A stretch of DNA of 64,000 nt from Massospora cicadina (Eukaryota > Entomophthoromycota > Entomophthoromycetes > Entomophthorales > Entomophthoraceae), in the NCBI GenBank assembly GCA_022478985.1, contig JAKSZP010014529.1, positions 62,001-126,000 on the forward strand, written 5' to 3'. The notes below the pieces were generated by a model. It ran no database searches. It saw nothing but the letters and a program-made list of their open reading frames with translations, and was not told where the DNA came from. Both the position numbers and the translations under genes were made by a program. This document shows, one piece after another, positions 10,960 to 22,018 of the stretch; positions within the stretch are counted from its first letter, which is position 1; every line of letters starts with the position of its first letter.

Positions 10960-11985
10960 AAACTATCTGAACAAGCAGAAATAATTAAAGCCACACATAA
11001 AGTTGTTGGACATGGTGGCCTAGGAAAACCATGAACTATATATTCCAGTATTATTACTGAAAATCAATCAACTATGATGTCATGGATTATCTGACCAGTT
11101 GCTTGTAATGTTAACTCCACAAGCCGCATAAGAATCTTACAGTATAAAGACTATCACGCCCTGCTTTTTCACTAGACAGATGGTGTCCATAATGTGTTAT
11201 AAGACCTTTGAGTGTTAGACTGAAAGAATAAATTGCATAATAATCACAATAGACTATCTGATCAGATAGGGTAAGACAAAGCTTTGAGCAGAGTGGATGC
11301 TACAAGCATGGCGAAATTCATTTTTTACCAAGTGGTGTACCAGCATGGATGCCCACAAGATTTACAAAGTGACAATGGGGCTAAATTTATTTCCTACGTG
11401 ATTCCAAGGATGACTAAACTAATATGAATCTGAGGAGTGGTTTCCGATCCCTACTGCCCCAGAAATGAATGTAATGGTAGAGAGATTTAACGCAACTTTA
11501 TTTACATTGCTATGAAAATTGGTCTTGAGGCCATACATCTGCTTGTAGACTTATCTGAGTTTGGTTACTTTCGCCTACAATGTCAGTCATCATACAGTAA
11601 CAGGAAAATGCTGTTCGAACTTCTTTATGGACAAAAGACAGCACTACTGCCAATTTTGTATTCAGCCGTTGAACCAGCTTTGGGGATGAGTGCTGAAAAA
11701 TATCTAACATAACTGGCAATTAATATGATCAATTTACAATCTCAGGCATTTGCTATGACGCTAAAGAAAAAGATTAGAGCAAAGAAAATTGACAACAAGA
11801 ATCTCTAGCGCTTAAAGAATATCTTGTGGGAGATAGGGTAGCCTTTTGTGATTCCCATGGATTTATCAGAAAAAATAAGATGGACGTCCTATGATTGGGT
11901 CTATTTGAGATTATCGCCAAGTTAGTAGCTGATTCCTAATTGATTTAAAAAATTGCAGATGGTCATATAGTAAATAGAGTCTATT
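10960..11985 (+). pseudogene. integrase of gypsy A
   Basis: A degraded zinc-binding region (GHGGLGKP near 11010) is followed by the core with HGCPQDLQSDNGAKFI near 11345-11390, containing the second catalytic aspartate, and a C-terminal part near 11510-11900 including a 66-codon open stretch. No chromodomain is seen before the A/T-rich end at about 11990. Many stops make it inactive. Confidence 0.78.
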
Positions 11986-12253
11986 ATATATACTTAAAGT
12001 ATTGGACTTAAGAGAAGAGAATATAACATATAAGAAATAAAAAAATTAACAAGTTAAAAAATAGAGAAAAAACGACAAAAATATATAAAAAAATTTTATT
12101 TTTATTGTTGTTTTGTTGCCACTGTCAAGAAGATCATGCAGAGATCCCACCTTCCGTTTTTAAGCAGGGAGAAAGGGGATAAATTACAATGAGCATAGTG
12201 ACGAACTTCCACAGAAACAGAAGACTGCGTCTGTTATCAGCAAGTCAGGATGG
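11986..12253 (+). other. A/T-rich 3' end and polypurine tract of gypsy A
   Basis: No coding similarity. 11990-12110 is dominated by A and T runs. At about 12164-12180 the purine run GCAGGGAGAAAGGGGATAA looks like the polypurine tract that primes plus-strand synthesis, which would put the start of the A 3' LTR near 12180-12190. The A 5' LTR lies outside the window, so this cannot be confirmed by pairing. Confidence 0.45.
12249..12253. repeat. target-site duplication of element L
   Basis: GATGG at 12249-12253 is repeated exactly as GATGG at 13933-13937, flanking the two LTRs of element L. Confidence 0.9.
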
Positions 12254-12790
12254 TTTCAGGATTTTCCTTTTATTAGAGGAAGCCCTGACTAGGGGTTGTA
12301 ACTCACTTATGAGTGAATGCCAGGTTGGGCTCCCTAATCTTGGGCTGAGCTCAATCTGAAGTTTTGGGGATTGACCCCAAAAAATTATAATTAAATAATC
12401 AACACTGGCAACTAATGCCAAGGATGTCAAAACATCAATTGGGTCACGGCGGAATCCTATCATGGTTCTCACACCCAATCAACTAAACTTTCGTGATTCG
12501 CTAGCATTTTATGCAAGGAAGGTCCCACTCCTCTTGTATTAATATTATTAGTTATCTCAATTGGCAACAGATGCCAAGATCTCCCTATCCCAAATCCTTT
12601 CCTTCCTGATCCCACTTCTAACCTGAGGTCCTATAAATACCCTGAGGCTTTATTCAGATAAACTACCATTTATTGCAATCTATTTTCCTATTTTAGTTTA
12701 CCTTGGCCTCTAAGGCCTATTAACTCGCTGGGGGATTTGAGGCTCTGATTTAATACAGCCAGCTAAAAGTTGCTCCCCTGTGTCCCAACA
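12254..12790 (+). repeat. left LTR of element L
   Basis: Aligns over its full 537 bp with 13396-13932. The first bases are decayed (TTTCAGGA against TGTTGGGA) while the last bases, GTCCCAACA, match. It contains TATAAATA at 12632-12639. Confidence 0.88.
12632..12639 (+). promoter_or_regulatory. TATA box in the left LTR of element L
   Basis: TATAAATA after the phrase GAGGTCC; the matching place in the right LTR reads TATGAATA. A TTTATTC run a little downstream is shared as well. Inferred promoter of the element transcript. Confidence 0.5.
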
Positions 12791-13144
12791 AATTAGAGCT
12801 CACTGCCAGGTGCCCCCAGTTTTCCCATGAGGCTAATCCCTAGGAAGGATGAGAAGCGTTCACTGCCAAGGGCCTTTGGCCTGGAGACTCCTTTGGGTTT
12901 ACAACCCAGATGGTACTTTGTCCTGGCCGCTGATCAACAGTTTTGGCGGTCAAGCTAAAATGAAATCAGTAGGATCAGTCAGGGGATCCCCTTAGTTGGT
13001 CTGATTCAGATACTGGACATCGAAGCCCACATACCATGGTCTCTACCCAAAGCAGGCAAGCCAGAATGAGGGGGACTAAGGGCCCCTAAAAGTAAAGAGC
13101 TTGTAGGCTAGCATCATTAATATCAAATCTCTGGGGTCAATCCC

Positions 13145-13360
13145 CAATGCCAGCTCTCATGCCAATACCAGGTGTCATCCTCTATGCTGGGACCTCTTCC
13201 CAATACTGTCTCTAGAGCTGATGCCATGTGTCATCCTCAGTGCAAAAACCTCTTCCTGATGCCAGCCCCAGCGCCAATGTTGGGTTTCATCCCCAATTCT
13301 GGGACCTTTTCTAATTCCAGCTCCAATGATGACGCTGGCTCTCACACTGAGGACCCCATC
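13145..13360 (+). repeat. three and a part 56-bp tandem repeats inside element L
   Basis: Units at 13145-13200, 13201-13256 and 13257-13312 are each exactly 56 bp and share a core of TGTCATCC or TTTCATCC and the end GACCTCTTCC or close variants. A partial fourth unit follows to about 13360. The units differ at many positions, so the array is old. Role unknown; it may be packaging RNA structure or a by-product of reverse transcription. Confidence 0.8.
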
Positions 13361-13395
13361 TTGGCTCTGACCCTAGCTGAGGCTTGGAAGGGTTC

Positions 13396-13932
13396 TGTTG
13401 GGATTGTCACTTTATTGGGGGAAGCCCCAGACTAGGGGCCAAAAATTGCCTACGAGAAAACGCCAGATTGGGCTCCCCATTATCTTGGGTTGAGCCCAAT
13501 CTGAAGTGTTCTGGATTGGCCCAATAATATTACTATTAAACAATCAACAATGGCAACTTATTCTGAGGATGTTGAAAAATTAATTAATTGCAGCAGAATC
13601 CCATTTTGGCACTCACACCTCCAACTAACTTTTTTGTGATTCATCGGCAAATAATGTTGAGGATAGTTCCACACTCTTGTATTGATATTATTATTTATCT
13701 TGACTGGCAACAGATTCCAAAATCTCCATATCCCAAATCCTTCCCTTCCCAATCCCAATTCTAGCCTTGAGGTCCTATGAATACCTCAAGGCTTTATTAA
13801 AATGAATCCATTTCTTGCAATCTCTTTTCCTATTTTAGCTCACCTTGGCCTTTAAGGCTACTAACTCGCTGGGGACTTCAGGGCCATTATTTAATATGGG
13901 CCGGTTTGGAGTTTCTACCCCATGTCCCAACA
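13396..13932 (+). repeat. right LTR of element L
   Basis: 537 bp, begins TGTTGGGATTGTCAC and ends CATGTCCCAACA; partner of 12254-12790. Followed directly by the duplicated GATGG. Confidence 0.9.
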
Positions 13933-13937
13933 GATGG

Positions 13938-15050
13938 GCTGAAACTAGATCCGCTGTAGAGGCCCTAATAGGTGAATAAGTTGTTGATAAAACCAGCTCA
14001 GGGTGGGAATGTATCCGCAATGATTAGTCCTGGGGCGCTAAAAAGAGCTCAGCAAAGCTATTTGAGAGTATCCTGTGAATAACAAGGTCATTGTTACCCA
14101 TCCTGGTTCAAACAGGTGGCCATTTTATATTATTGTAAAGGATGAAAAATAATCCTGGCGTGGCATGATGCCATGGTAACTGCACTTGAGAGATAGCAGA
14201 AAGTAAGAACAAAAAAGAGGAGCCGTTTTTCTAAAGTTTGGAATGAGAATTGTTGAGCGGATATAACTGAGCTCCACTGAAATTTTCTGAAGTATGAGGC
14301 TACAGCCTGAGGTGGCATTCTTTTTATAAGATTTATCTTTTTCTAGATATTTTGTCAAGCGGGGAGATATGTTAGGAGATTGATGTGCACATATTACCCG
14401 GCTGATTAGATTAAATTATAGCTGCTTGCCCACTGGGGATTAAATCTAGTGGATGTGGGAATTATTGTTTTTAAATAATAACTATTGTGTTGGGAAACCC
14501 CCTGACAAATGTTAGCTAATCCGCTGGGATAAACTATCAGGACAATCCACCATATTACTTTAGCTTTGGTAGGGATGATCCCTGACAATGTATCTACTTT
14601 ATGATTTAATTGGCAATCAAAAAATTGGTAATTTAATCAAAATAGTTGATTGTGGTTTTTTGCTGTTTGACTCAGGGACTATTTTATAGTACTAAAGTAT
14701 TAACAATGCTTCTGGGAGTAACTCGTGGTTTACCTTTAAGGTGAGGCAACCTGCTATTGATAAGTAAATGTCTCAATACCTAAACAGACTGCTAGCCGGA
14801 TAAGGGTTACCGCTAAGATTTGTTTGAGACTGTAGGGACACTTTATTTTTTCCAGAAGAGGTTGTTACACTTGTCTGAGGTGAATACCAAATAGGTGGAT
14901 GAGGAACGTCCTTGTGGTTGTGACCTCAGAGGGCTAAATCAGTGGCGATGGCTGCCATTTCCCCAATGTGGCGTCAACATAGGTTGAGCGCCAGATACTC
15001 TATATAATTTTACCTTGATTTACATTAAATAAAGCAGTAACAAATGTAAC
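13938..15050 (+). other. non-coding stretch, possibly the rest of the A 3' LTR
   Basis: No coding similarity on either strand; the short open frames have no recognisable motif. Because element L interrupts sequence lying just after the A polypurine tract, this stretch could be the remaining 3' LTR of A. In its last part are CTATATAATTTT near 15000 and AATAAA near 15027, then TGTAACA near 15047, the order expected for TATA, polyadenylation signal and LTR end. Without the 5' LTR this remains a guess. Confidence 0.35.
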
Positions 15051-15509
15051 AAACTAATAGTTTTACAATTTATTTTGTAAACTTGGAATAAAAAGGGAAG
15101 AGAAGAGGATTCACTTACCTATTGCTAGTTGTTAACTCTTGAGGAAAAAGTTGATGGAAAAGGGTTCCTTTGTGTTTTCTAATTACTCTGCCTGCTCCTT
15201 TTTGAAGAGAATGAGATCTTTTGCACCTTTCTAGCGTTGAAAAAAATATTTAAGTTGGCCTTGAGAAGCTCAACTATGGCAATAGTTGTCATACTATTGC
15301 CAATTTATTTAATTATTTCAATAATTCATATCAACCTATCTAAGAATTTGTTTAGTAGAGTTAGTAGCCAAGGCGAGCAACCAAACTGGAAGTTATATTT
15401 GGTGCTAATCACCAAGAGTAATTAAGTACACAGCTTCTAAAATTCTACAGCTCAAGTTGAATTTTGCAGTACTTGTTTCATCTATACAACTCAAGTATTT
15501 GGTTTCAAC
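15051..15509. other. A/T-rich spacer with an LTR-like fragment
   Basis: No gene seen. The part from about 15385 (TTGGTGCTAATCACC) resembles the first 60 bp of the D LTR, which has GGTGCTAATTATCACC, so a fragment of a D/E-type LTR may start here and be interrupted by LINE F. The similarity is short and the continuation right of LINE F is not convincing. Confidence 0.3.
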
Positions 15510-15526
15510 CCAACTAGTAAGATGGT
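15510..15526. repeat. target-site duplication of LINE F
   Basis: CCAACTAGTAAGATGGT at 15510-15526 matches CCAACAAGTAAGATGGT at 20789-20805 with one difference over 17 bp. The length is typical of target-primed reverse transcription. Confidence 0.88.
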
Positions 15527-15649
15527 TAGTTTTTAATTTTATTTGGGGAAGGCTGACTAGGGAACGGACACTTCCAATAAGACACTGAACCATAACTTTA
15601 ACGAGAGGAGGGCACCCCAGAGAAGCAAAGCTAACTCCTGTTGCCAGCG

Positions 15650-18600
15650 GGAATGCCAAGAGAAGGAGGGGGGTCACGTGTGCAGGGGCTTGCACCACTA
15701 TCAAGCACATATGTAGGAAGGGATCTGAAACAATGAACCAAACTGGGAACCAGGATGAGACCAACTGGCGGCGACGTGGTGGGAGGTACCCAAACATCTG
15801 CGCTTGAAAGTGGTCCACTAAGAGCGACTGGAACCGGCGTACAGCTTCTTGGAGGGTGGGGGTGTAACCAGAGGTGGTATCCAAGACAATCGTGTGGATA
15901 GTCCACATAGCAATTGCAACTACCAAGGAATGGAGGGAGGGCGGAATAGGAGAAACCATGGATAAAGCGAACATGTCCTTAGCCAGGCTGAAGGGCTGAG
16001 CATTATCCTGGCGAAGCAGACATTGCACCTCACGCCATATCGCTTTAGATGGGGGGCACTTTTCCAGGCGGTGAACCAGCGTTCCGTACTGGCCACACAT
16101 GACACAGGATGAGTGCAAAGCATTAGAGCATTTGGTAATATGGTATACCTGTCTCAAGCAGCGCCACACATGGGAATGAATATGTGGTTGCAGAAGGGGG
16201 TGGTGGGTATACTTCCAAACGGATTTCTGGGTATCAAGGGGGTAGGGGATGTTCATCATGTCCAGGTAGTCCACCCTTGACATGGTAGGGGGTTTAATGG
16301 GTATCACTACGTTCAGAATGGGAAGTCCTTGTCCTTCCTGTGTGAGCTGAGGAGAGGGAAGACCCCTCTGGGCAGTGTTCCCACAGATTTTAATTATCCA
16401 CTCAGCGTTCCGCATGGATAGGAGTATCCTTTTGAAGTGGGGCGACGTCCCATGTGGGCCCGCTGCAGAAGGATGTAAGGTAAGATACTTTAACAGAGAG
16501 TGGGGGTGGGTAGGATTGGTGAGGCCCAGGGCGCGGGAGAAGTTGGAGCGGGCCATGCGGGACCAGTGCTGGGCTGAGATTGTAGGGTTTAGTAACTGCA
16601 GCGATCCAGGTGACAAGTATTTTGGCAGCATGGGACTCAAAGTTGAGCAGGCTCATGCCATCACTATGACGAGGGCCAAACATGACATCCAGGTGCACTG
16701 GCGGTGGGCAGCCCAACCAAAGCCACCCTTGCAGAAGGGAGTATAGTGACTTGAAGAAACATGGGGAGAAAGCGATGACGTGGGCCCCAAACCAAACTTT
16801 AGAAAGGAGAATAGAGTTGGCAAGCACTACCCTGCCTGTAAGAGAGGTCTGATGGGCTCTAAGGGAAGTTATGCATTTCGTCACATTGTCTAGTATATTG
16901 TTTTCCATCACCAATGAGGCGTACCATCCTGCCTCCAGCCAAACCCCCAAATGGCGGATGGGGCCAACGGTGGGGCTTGGCACAAAGGGGAGTACAAGTG
17001 GAGCTGTTTGGGGTGGGCAGGGAAAGTTAACTCGTGCGCTAGCTGACGAGGTGGGTAGGAAACAGGGCGCTGGGGCCCAGCAGGCTTGATACTAATCAAT
17101 GAGAATAATTTCGATTTTGGAGGCGTTGAGTGCTACGTTACTTACCTTGGAGTAAACCTAGATAGTATCTTCAAGTGCACGTGCATCATGATTGTTAGAC
17201 ACCCTAACCACACAATCATCAGCAAACGCCAGCATCTTGACTGGTGCCAGGCCTTGCACATGGACACCAGTAAGGCGGGAATTCACATTTAAAAGAAGTG
17301 GGTCAAGGCTGAAGTTATACAAGAGTGGGCTAAGTAGGACCCCTTGTCGCAGTCCCCTTTGAGGGCGGACTACATCCGTGAGGAAGCCAGGGCCACGCAC
17401 AGCCATTGTGGCAGATTCCGTTAGCAACATCACCCAGTTGATGAAGCGAGGGGGTAAGCGGAATTGATGGAGGCAGGCTCTGAGGTAGTCCCAATTGACT
17501 CTATCATAATCCCTCTGCTAATCTAAATATACAAGTGCTCCAGAAGCCGTGGATTTACAGGCGTTGGCTACAGTGTTTATATTGTCCCAAATCGACCTTT
17601 TGGGTATTAAACCGAATTTTTCAAGGGATATGAGAGCAGAGGCAGCGGCCCCTAGACGGTTAGTCATGATTTTAGTAAAAATCTTTGTGTCTGTGCTATT
17701 AAGTGAAATGGTGCGCCATTTGGCCAAGTCCAGCTTATCCCTTTTTTTGTATAAAGTAATAGTGAAGGACTCCTGCCCACCAGGCAGGAGGTGCGTTTCC
17801 AGAAGGCATTGGTTAAGAGAGGCAAGCAGTAAAGAGGATAAATATTTGAAATACTTCTTATAAAACACATAAGGGATGCCATCTGGACCTGGGCATTTTC
17901 TATACGGTGCACCACAAATGCAGACTAGAGATTGTCCTGAGTAATCAAATTCATCAACTCTGGGACTCTGAAAACGGTGCAGATGTGTGCACTTTCAAGA
18001 GCAATTTTCCATTTCAGCTGGCAGAATTAGATCAGATCAATATAGTTCAGGGTAATAGATATGTATTTTTATCGCCACTTTAGCCGGCGTATCCTCTATG
18101 GAGTGGTCTGGCCTTTGCACCTGTGTGCAGGCCAAACTTTGACGCGGTGCAAAGAACTTTTGAAAAAACTAAGCAGAGCATGTGTCACTTGCTGTGATAT
18201 GTTTAGCTTTATACTGAACAAAAAACTGTTGCTTGTGTAGTCTCACCAGTGCGTTGAGGACGGCGGCCACTTCCGCCCACTTGTGACCTCAAGCTAGGCT
18301 GTATCCCCGGCAGGGACGTTGGACTCCAGGTGGTCCAACTCTGCCAGTGTGCATTTTTTAATCGCTGAAGTGGCCCGTGAGCAGCAGGAGGCGAGGTGGC
18401 CAGCCTGGAAGATTGTGCTCGCCTTGAAGGTTGACCAGGTGGAAATAGGATCTGCACATAATGGTGTGACAAACTCCATTTCAATGTCATGGATTCTAAT
18501 CACGAGGAAAAGACTGGTGACACAATTTTGGCAGGGCGAAGTTTGCGCAATTTTGGCGCCTGGGCTGCAAGGTTAGATAATCAGAAGGAAATTGATACCA

Positions 18601-19290
18601 TTATATGGTCGGAGAAATCGCTTTTTGTTATGGTGAAGTGGGAAATTTGAGTGCAAAATTTGAGCAGCGCGAGGATAAGGTTAATGCGGGTCATGGACCT
18701 TAACTGGTCGTTGTATATGTGGGGGCGTGTCATGTTATTGAGTAGCAAAGCATGGAGTGGCAAGCTATCAAACAACCCTAGGGTGGCCTTGAGAACATGA
18801 AGTTTAATGTGCCCCTGTGGGGGTGTAGTCGATGAGGGCCAGCGGTCTGTGGATGGGTTCATCCAGCAGTTCATGTCTCCAACAACAAATGGGTCAGAGG
18901 GTAGCAGAAAGGAATTGACTGCTGAGAAAAATTCTTGCTATTCTTGCATGCAGGTTGGGGTGTAAATGATAATGACAGTGTGCACTTCATCATCCTATTA
19001 AAGGTGACAACAAGGATGCAGCCGTTCAGGTATGAAATTGATGAAATAAATTTAAAATTACTGTTCACTTGAACTAGCACCCCAAAGTGCTCAGACCAAA
19101 ACAATATGGAAGGTAGGAGCATGGTTTTCTATGATTCCTCAGTACTGCATGGGCAGTGGGCTTCCTGAATGGTCAGGATGTCCACGGGTAAATTATTTTG
19201 TAAAAAACACAGTTTCCTAGCTTGGGATGGCGAGGCCTTGAGTCCAGTGATATTCAATATCCCTAAAGTAAAGGCTCCCCCCATCGCACC
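15650..19290 (-). pseudogene. LINE F ORF2: endonuclease-reverse transcriptase
   Basis: Reads leftward from the stop codon at 19291-19293. The endonuclease is visible at about 19250-18580 (GDMNCW near 18870; SDH near 18595, with stops). RT covers about 17900-17160: NSTDTKIFTKIM, RRSIWDNINTV, GLRQG and FADDCVV, where the YDRV and DPLSP blocks contain a stop or a change (RQGVLLSPLLYNFS). A 193-codon frame (16983-16402) and a 411-codon frame (16640-15405) cover the C-terminal part, with CVMCGQYGTLVHRLEKCP (CX2CX7HX4C) near 16100-16050. The 411-codon frame has lost the family stop near 15655 and runs past the LINE end into flanking DNA. Confidence 0.87.
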
Positions 19291-19300
19291 TTAGGTGTGA
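19284..19300 (-). promoter_or_regulatory. inverted repeat around the ORF1 stop of LINE F
   Basis: On the minus strand the sequence reads TCACACC-TAA-GGTGCGA: a seven-base arm pair with one mismatch, and the ORF1 stop TAA as the loop. The same arrangement in LINE G is a perfect pair. The ORF2 frame continues in the same phase after the stop; an ATG follows two codons later. Confidence 0.6.
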
Positions 19301-20692
19301 GGGGAAGGGCACCTGAGCCCTTCAGCCATCTCTTTTTCTTCACAGCACTTGTTGGCACCTCAGGTATGTGATGCTACAGAGTAATTGTTAGAATGGTTAG
19401 CTTTAGCAGTGGGGTTCATGTTGGCCTTTGCCTTCGCTTTTTTCCCTGCTGTGGGCTGAGCTTTTTGCGGTGTGTGCATTTGCGGTGCACCATCACATGG
19501 AGGTGGAATTTTGGCAGGATTGCCAGTGAGCAACTCGGTCCCAATAAATGCTTGGGCGATTGGTTGGGTAAAACCAATTCGTCCATCAGGATTTCAGCTT
19601 GGGTGGCCCAGTTGGCTTGGACATCCCAATCTGATTGGTTGAGCTATTTGAGAGCTGCTTCCACCATGAAAGTCTCAATGTCCTCCTGGAGTTGGGCTGG
19701 CAGAATAGCAGACGCGGTCTTGGCCGCATCCTTGGCTGCTGCCTTGCGGCCCTGCTTGGCCTTTTTCCACTCTTGTGAGACATTGGTTTTACTAGAATAA
19801 GCAGTCTTGTGATCCCTATGGGAAGGCTGATTTGGTGTCTATAGTCAGTTCATAGTGGGCTTCTGCACTGACCATCGAGTCTGAGACAAATCTTTGGTGA
19901 TTAATGCCCTCCTTGATAGGGCAGGTGTGGGCCTTATGGCCAAAAGCGCGACAGAATGTACAGATGGGAGGCGCGCTATCCACAGTGACCCTGAATGGAT
20001 GGGTGTCTTGCCCATCAATTTGGCACATAAGCGGTATGAGGGATTTGGGTCAATTCCACCACAATCCCTGCGGATGGGGTGAGAACAGCAATTGCTTTAC
20101 CTGTGAACAGGTTTGGCATCAGCGTAAAGAGTTCATTATAAAGGATTGTATTTCTCTGTATATGGTAAGGCCAGTCTTCAGGTGGTGCTCAATCACAGTG
20201 CACTTGATCATTGTGGGTAGGAAGTTAAAAGTCATGAAAATTGATTCGATTTGATCCAACAGGTGCGCTTCATTTTGACTACCCGTTGACCATCCAGGAG
20301 GTATACTACTCACACCTTTGCGGCTTCATCCGCCACTTCCTTTGTTTCAAAGCCAAGATCCGGCCAACCGTGTGGCATGGAGTGGGGTGCAATGTACACC
20401 GCAGATGGAAAATTTGTGTACATCTCCACAAAACATCTCCCAGAGCGCCATTTGCTGAATATCCAGGAAAACACGTACCCCATGTTCCACTGACAATAGT
20501 GGTTGGGTTTGAGGCATATTGATGAACAGGTTGCAGCGCACTTTCCAAGCCAGAATTTCCAGAGAAATGGTATCCTCCAGTTTTTTATTATTCTATCTAT
20601 ACTGCCAGATTCGACAGGGCGTTTACAAAATTTGGTTGATGTGGGCCAACACCTGTGCTCTTAACTTTACTCGCTCAACTGCTCCCCAACAT
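19291..20692 (-). pseudogene. LINE F ORF1: CCHC RNA-binding protein
   Basis: The start ATG at 20692-20690 is chosen by alignment with the intact start of LINE G; the same reading hits TGA at codon 6. The knuckle CTFCRAFGHKAHTC (CX2CX4HX4C) is intact near 19960-19920 within a 70-codon frame (20028-19816). Upstream, frames with a VEHGVRVFLDIQ-like block match the N-terminal half of LINE G ORF1. ORF1 proteins of this type bind element RNA. Several frameshifts are present. The C-terminal frame ends PSPHT-stop at 19291-19293, in phase with ORF2. Confidence 0.82.
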
Positions 20693-20805
20693 TGGGCGCC
20701 AGCTAATCTCCTCAGTGAGATAATCAAACTTTACCTATACTTGAATTGAATTTGTTTCAAAAGTGTTTTCAACGAGAGAGAAAAGTTTCCAACAAGTAAG
20801 ATGGT

Positions 20806-21170
20806 ATTTGCAACAATTATGTGATTTAATCTCCAGAAATAAGACTTAGTGGCCTTATTGCATCATCTACCACCATGTACCATGTGAATCAAGGGGCATT
20901 ATTTAAAAACTTGTCACATCCTTATGAGGCTCCTGAGTATGACACTCCACATAACAGGAAGTAATCTGCCACATTATAGTTCAAGCTTCCAAATCAAATT
21001 ACTGTAAAAAGTGATTCTTAGCATAAGAATTCTCTTCACTGATGCTGAAATTCAAAAATGGGCTCAAAGCTGAAAATCAGTGAAGAAAAAAAATCGAAAG
21101 GATGGAGGGATAAAGACTAATTTGTTTAGTTAAAAAGCGTCAATATTTATAAGTTGCATCTGGACATGGT
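20806..21170. other. A/T-rich stretch without a recognised gene
   Basis: Lies between LINE F and the tail of gypsy E. No coding similarity. A short match (GAAAATCAGTGAAG near 21075) is shared with the 5' LTR of J near 49620. It should contain the 3' LTR of E, but I could not align it to the E 5' LTR pieces. Confidence 0.3.
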
Positions 21171-22018
21171 ATCTCAGGGACCTTTGTGGCCCTGTGATAT
21201 CAATACTCTCACCGCCTTCTAGATTGAACGCCTGGATGGCAGCCTCATTGTACTAAGTCGTCTTTCTGACTGCAGCGGTGTGGCAGCGCCTCTCATGATT
21301 AAGGAAGTGAGGACAGGATTCCTGAAGGTGATTGTATTGATTCATGTATGCACAATGCTTCCTGATCAAATCTACTTTTGGTGCCTTTAGTATAGGGTTC
21401 CGTTTGCATTAGTTGAGAGTCAGTATCAAGGCTCAATTTTGGAGCGGGGTTATTGACTTGCTCATCAACTTGAATCCTGACAACGCCCCTCTAAAGATCC
21501 TGTTGGAGGGGGGTATAGGGCTGGAGGAACAGCCCATGCACTTGATTCATTACTGTCCCCTAACTGACGTCAGCAATGAGGTACTTGGAGTTCAGCTTAT
21601 GAATGACCTTTTAAGGCCCAGACCAAAGAACGTCAAGCTTTTTCTATTGACCTCCATGTTGATGTTGACAAAGAGAATGAGGCACCTAATTTAAACGGAT
21701 AAGGAGGTTCACCTAATATTAAATAGGGATGTTTCCTTTTTATTGGAGACAATGCCTTGCATGGCTAGGGCTTCAAACCGGACAATTTCATCAGCTAAGG
21801 CCATCATAGTTAAATTGGAGTTCTCAGAGGTTAAGTTAACTAATAAGGGCTGTATGCTACTTGGGAGCTGAGGAGCACGTCCATATAGAGCTTCAAAGGG
21901 GACATTTTAATGACTCAAAGGTAGCTTATTTAGTAGGCAAGCAACGCGCTGGGTAGATAATAATTCCAGTGGGTAGGGTCAGAGGCGGCCATCTTCTGTA
22001 AAATAAAAACAAGGGTAT
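21171..22018 (-). pseudogene. gypsy E integrase C-terminal part and 3' tail
   Basis: On the minus strand just left of element C the frame reads NNTLVFILQKMAASDPTHWNY and continues for about 100 codons with stops. This is the part of a gypsy integrase that follows the NG-VERFN block. That preceding block is found on the far side of element C at about 29420-29380, also minus strand. The tail below 21700 has weak coding character and holds no identifiable domain. Confidence 0.7.

Larger units (their letters stand above)
12254..13932 (+). mobile_element. L: miniature non-autonomous LTR element (TRIM-like)
   Basis: Two direct repeats of exactly 537 bp enclose a 605-bp internal region, with a perfect 5-bp duplication outside. 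The right LTR has inverted ends TGTTGGGA...TCCCAACA. The internal region has no gag, protease, RT or integrase motif and no long open frame that looks coding. It holds tandem 56-bp repeats and a purine-rich tract (GAGGCTTGGAAGGG) just before the right LTR, taken as a polypurine tract. This is the structure of a terminal-repeat retrotransposon in miniature, mobilised by proteins made elsewhere. Orientation is set from the polypurine tract and LTR TATA box. Confidence 0.88.
15527..20788 (-). mobile_element. LINE F, full-length non-LTR retrotransposon
   Basis: 5262 bp between 17-bp target duplications, read on the minus strand. The 5' end has CTTTTCTCTCTCGTTG, close to the 5' end of LINE G, and the 3' end has CTTCCCCAAATAAAATT. 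It carries ORF1 (CCHC knuckle) and ORF2 (apurinic endonuclease, RT and C-terminal zinc-binding motif). The RT blocks put it in the L1/Tx1-like group rather than the RNase-H-bearing clades: no RNase H domain is seen after RT. It has stops in both ORFs. Confidence 0.92.

Noticed and set aside
13145..13360. CRISPR-like repeat array
   Set aside because: Units are contiguous 56-mers without unique spacers, diverged from each other, and lie inside an LTR element in a eukaryotic context.
13172..13435. 87-codon open frame in element L
   Set aside because: It runs through the 56-bp tandem repeats into the right LTR. The 56-bp unit is not a multiple of three, so the protein would not be repetitive in one phase; no domain.
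14125..14358. Short minus-strand frames near 14.1-14.6 kb
   Set aside because: No motif, no homology to other parts of the window, and typical length for chance frames in A/T-rich DNA.
21413..21694. 93-codon plus-strand frame as a separate gene
   Set aside because: The opposite strand shows gypsy E integrase-tail sequence continuing from 22018; the plus-strand frame has no domain.
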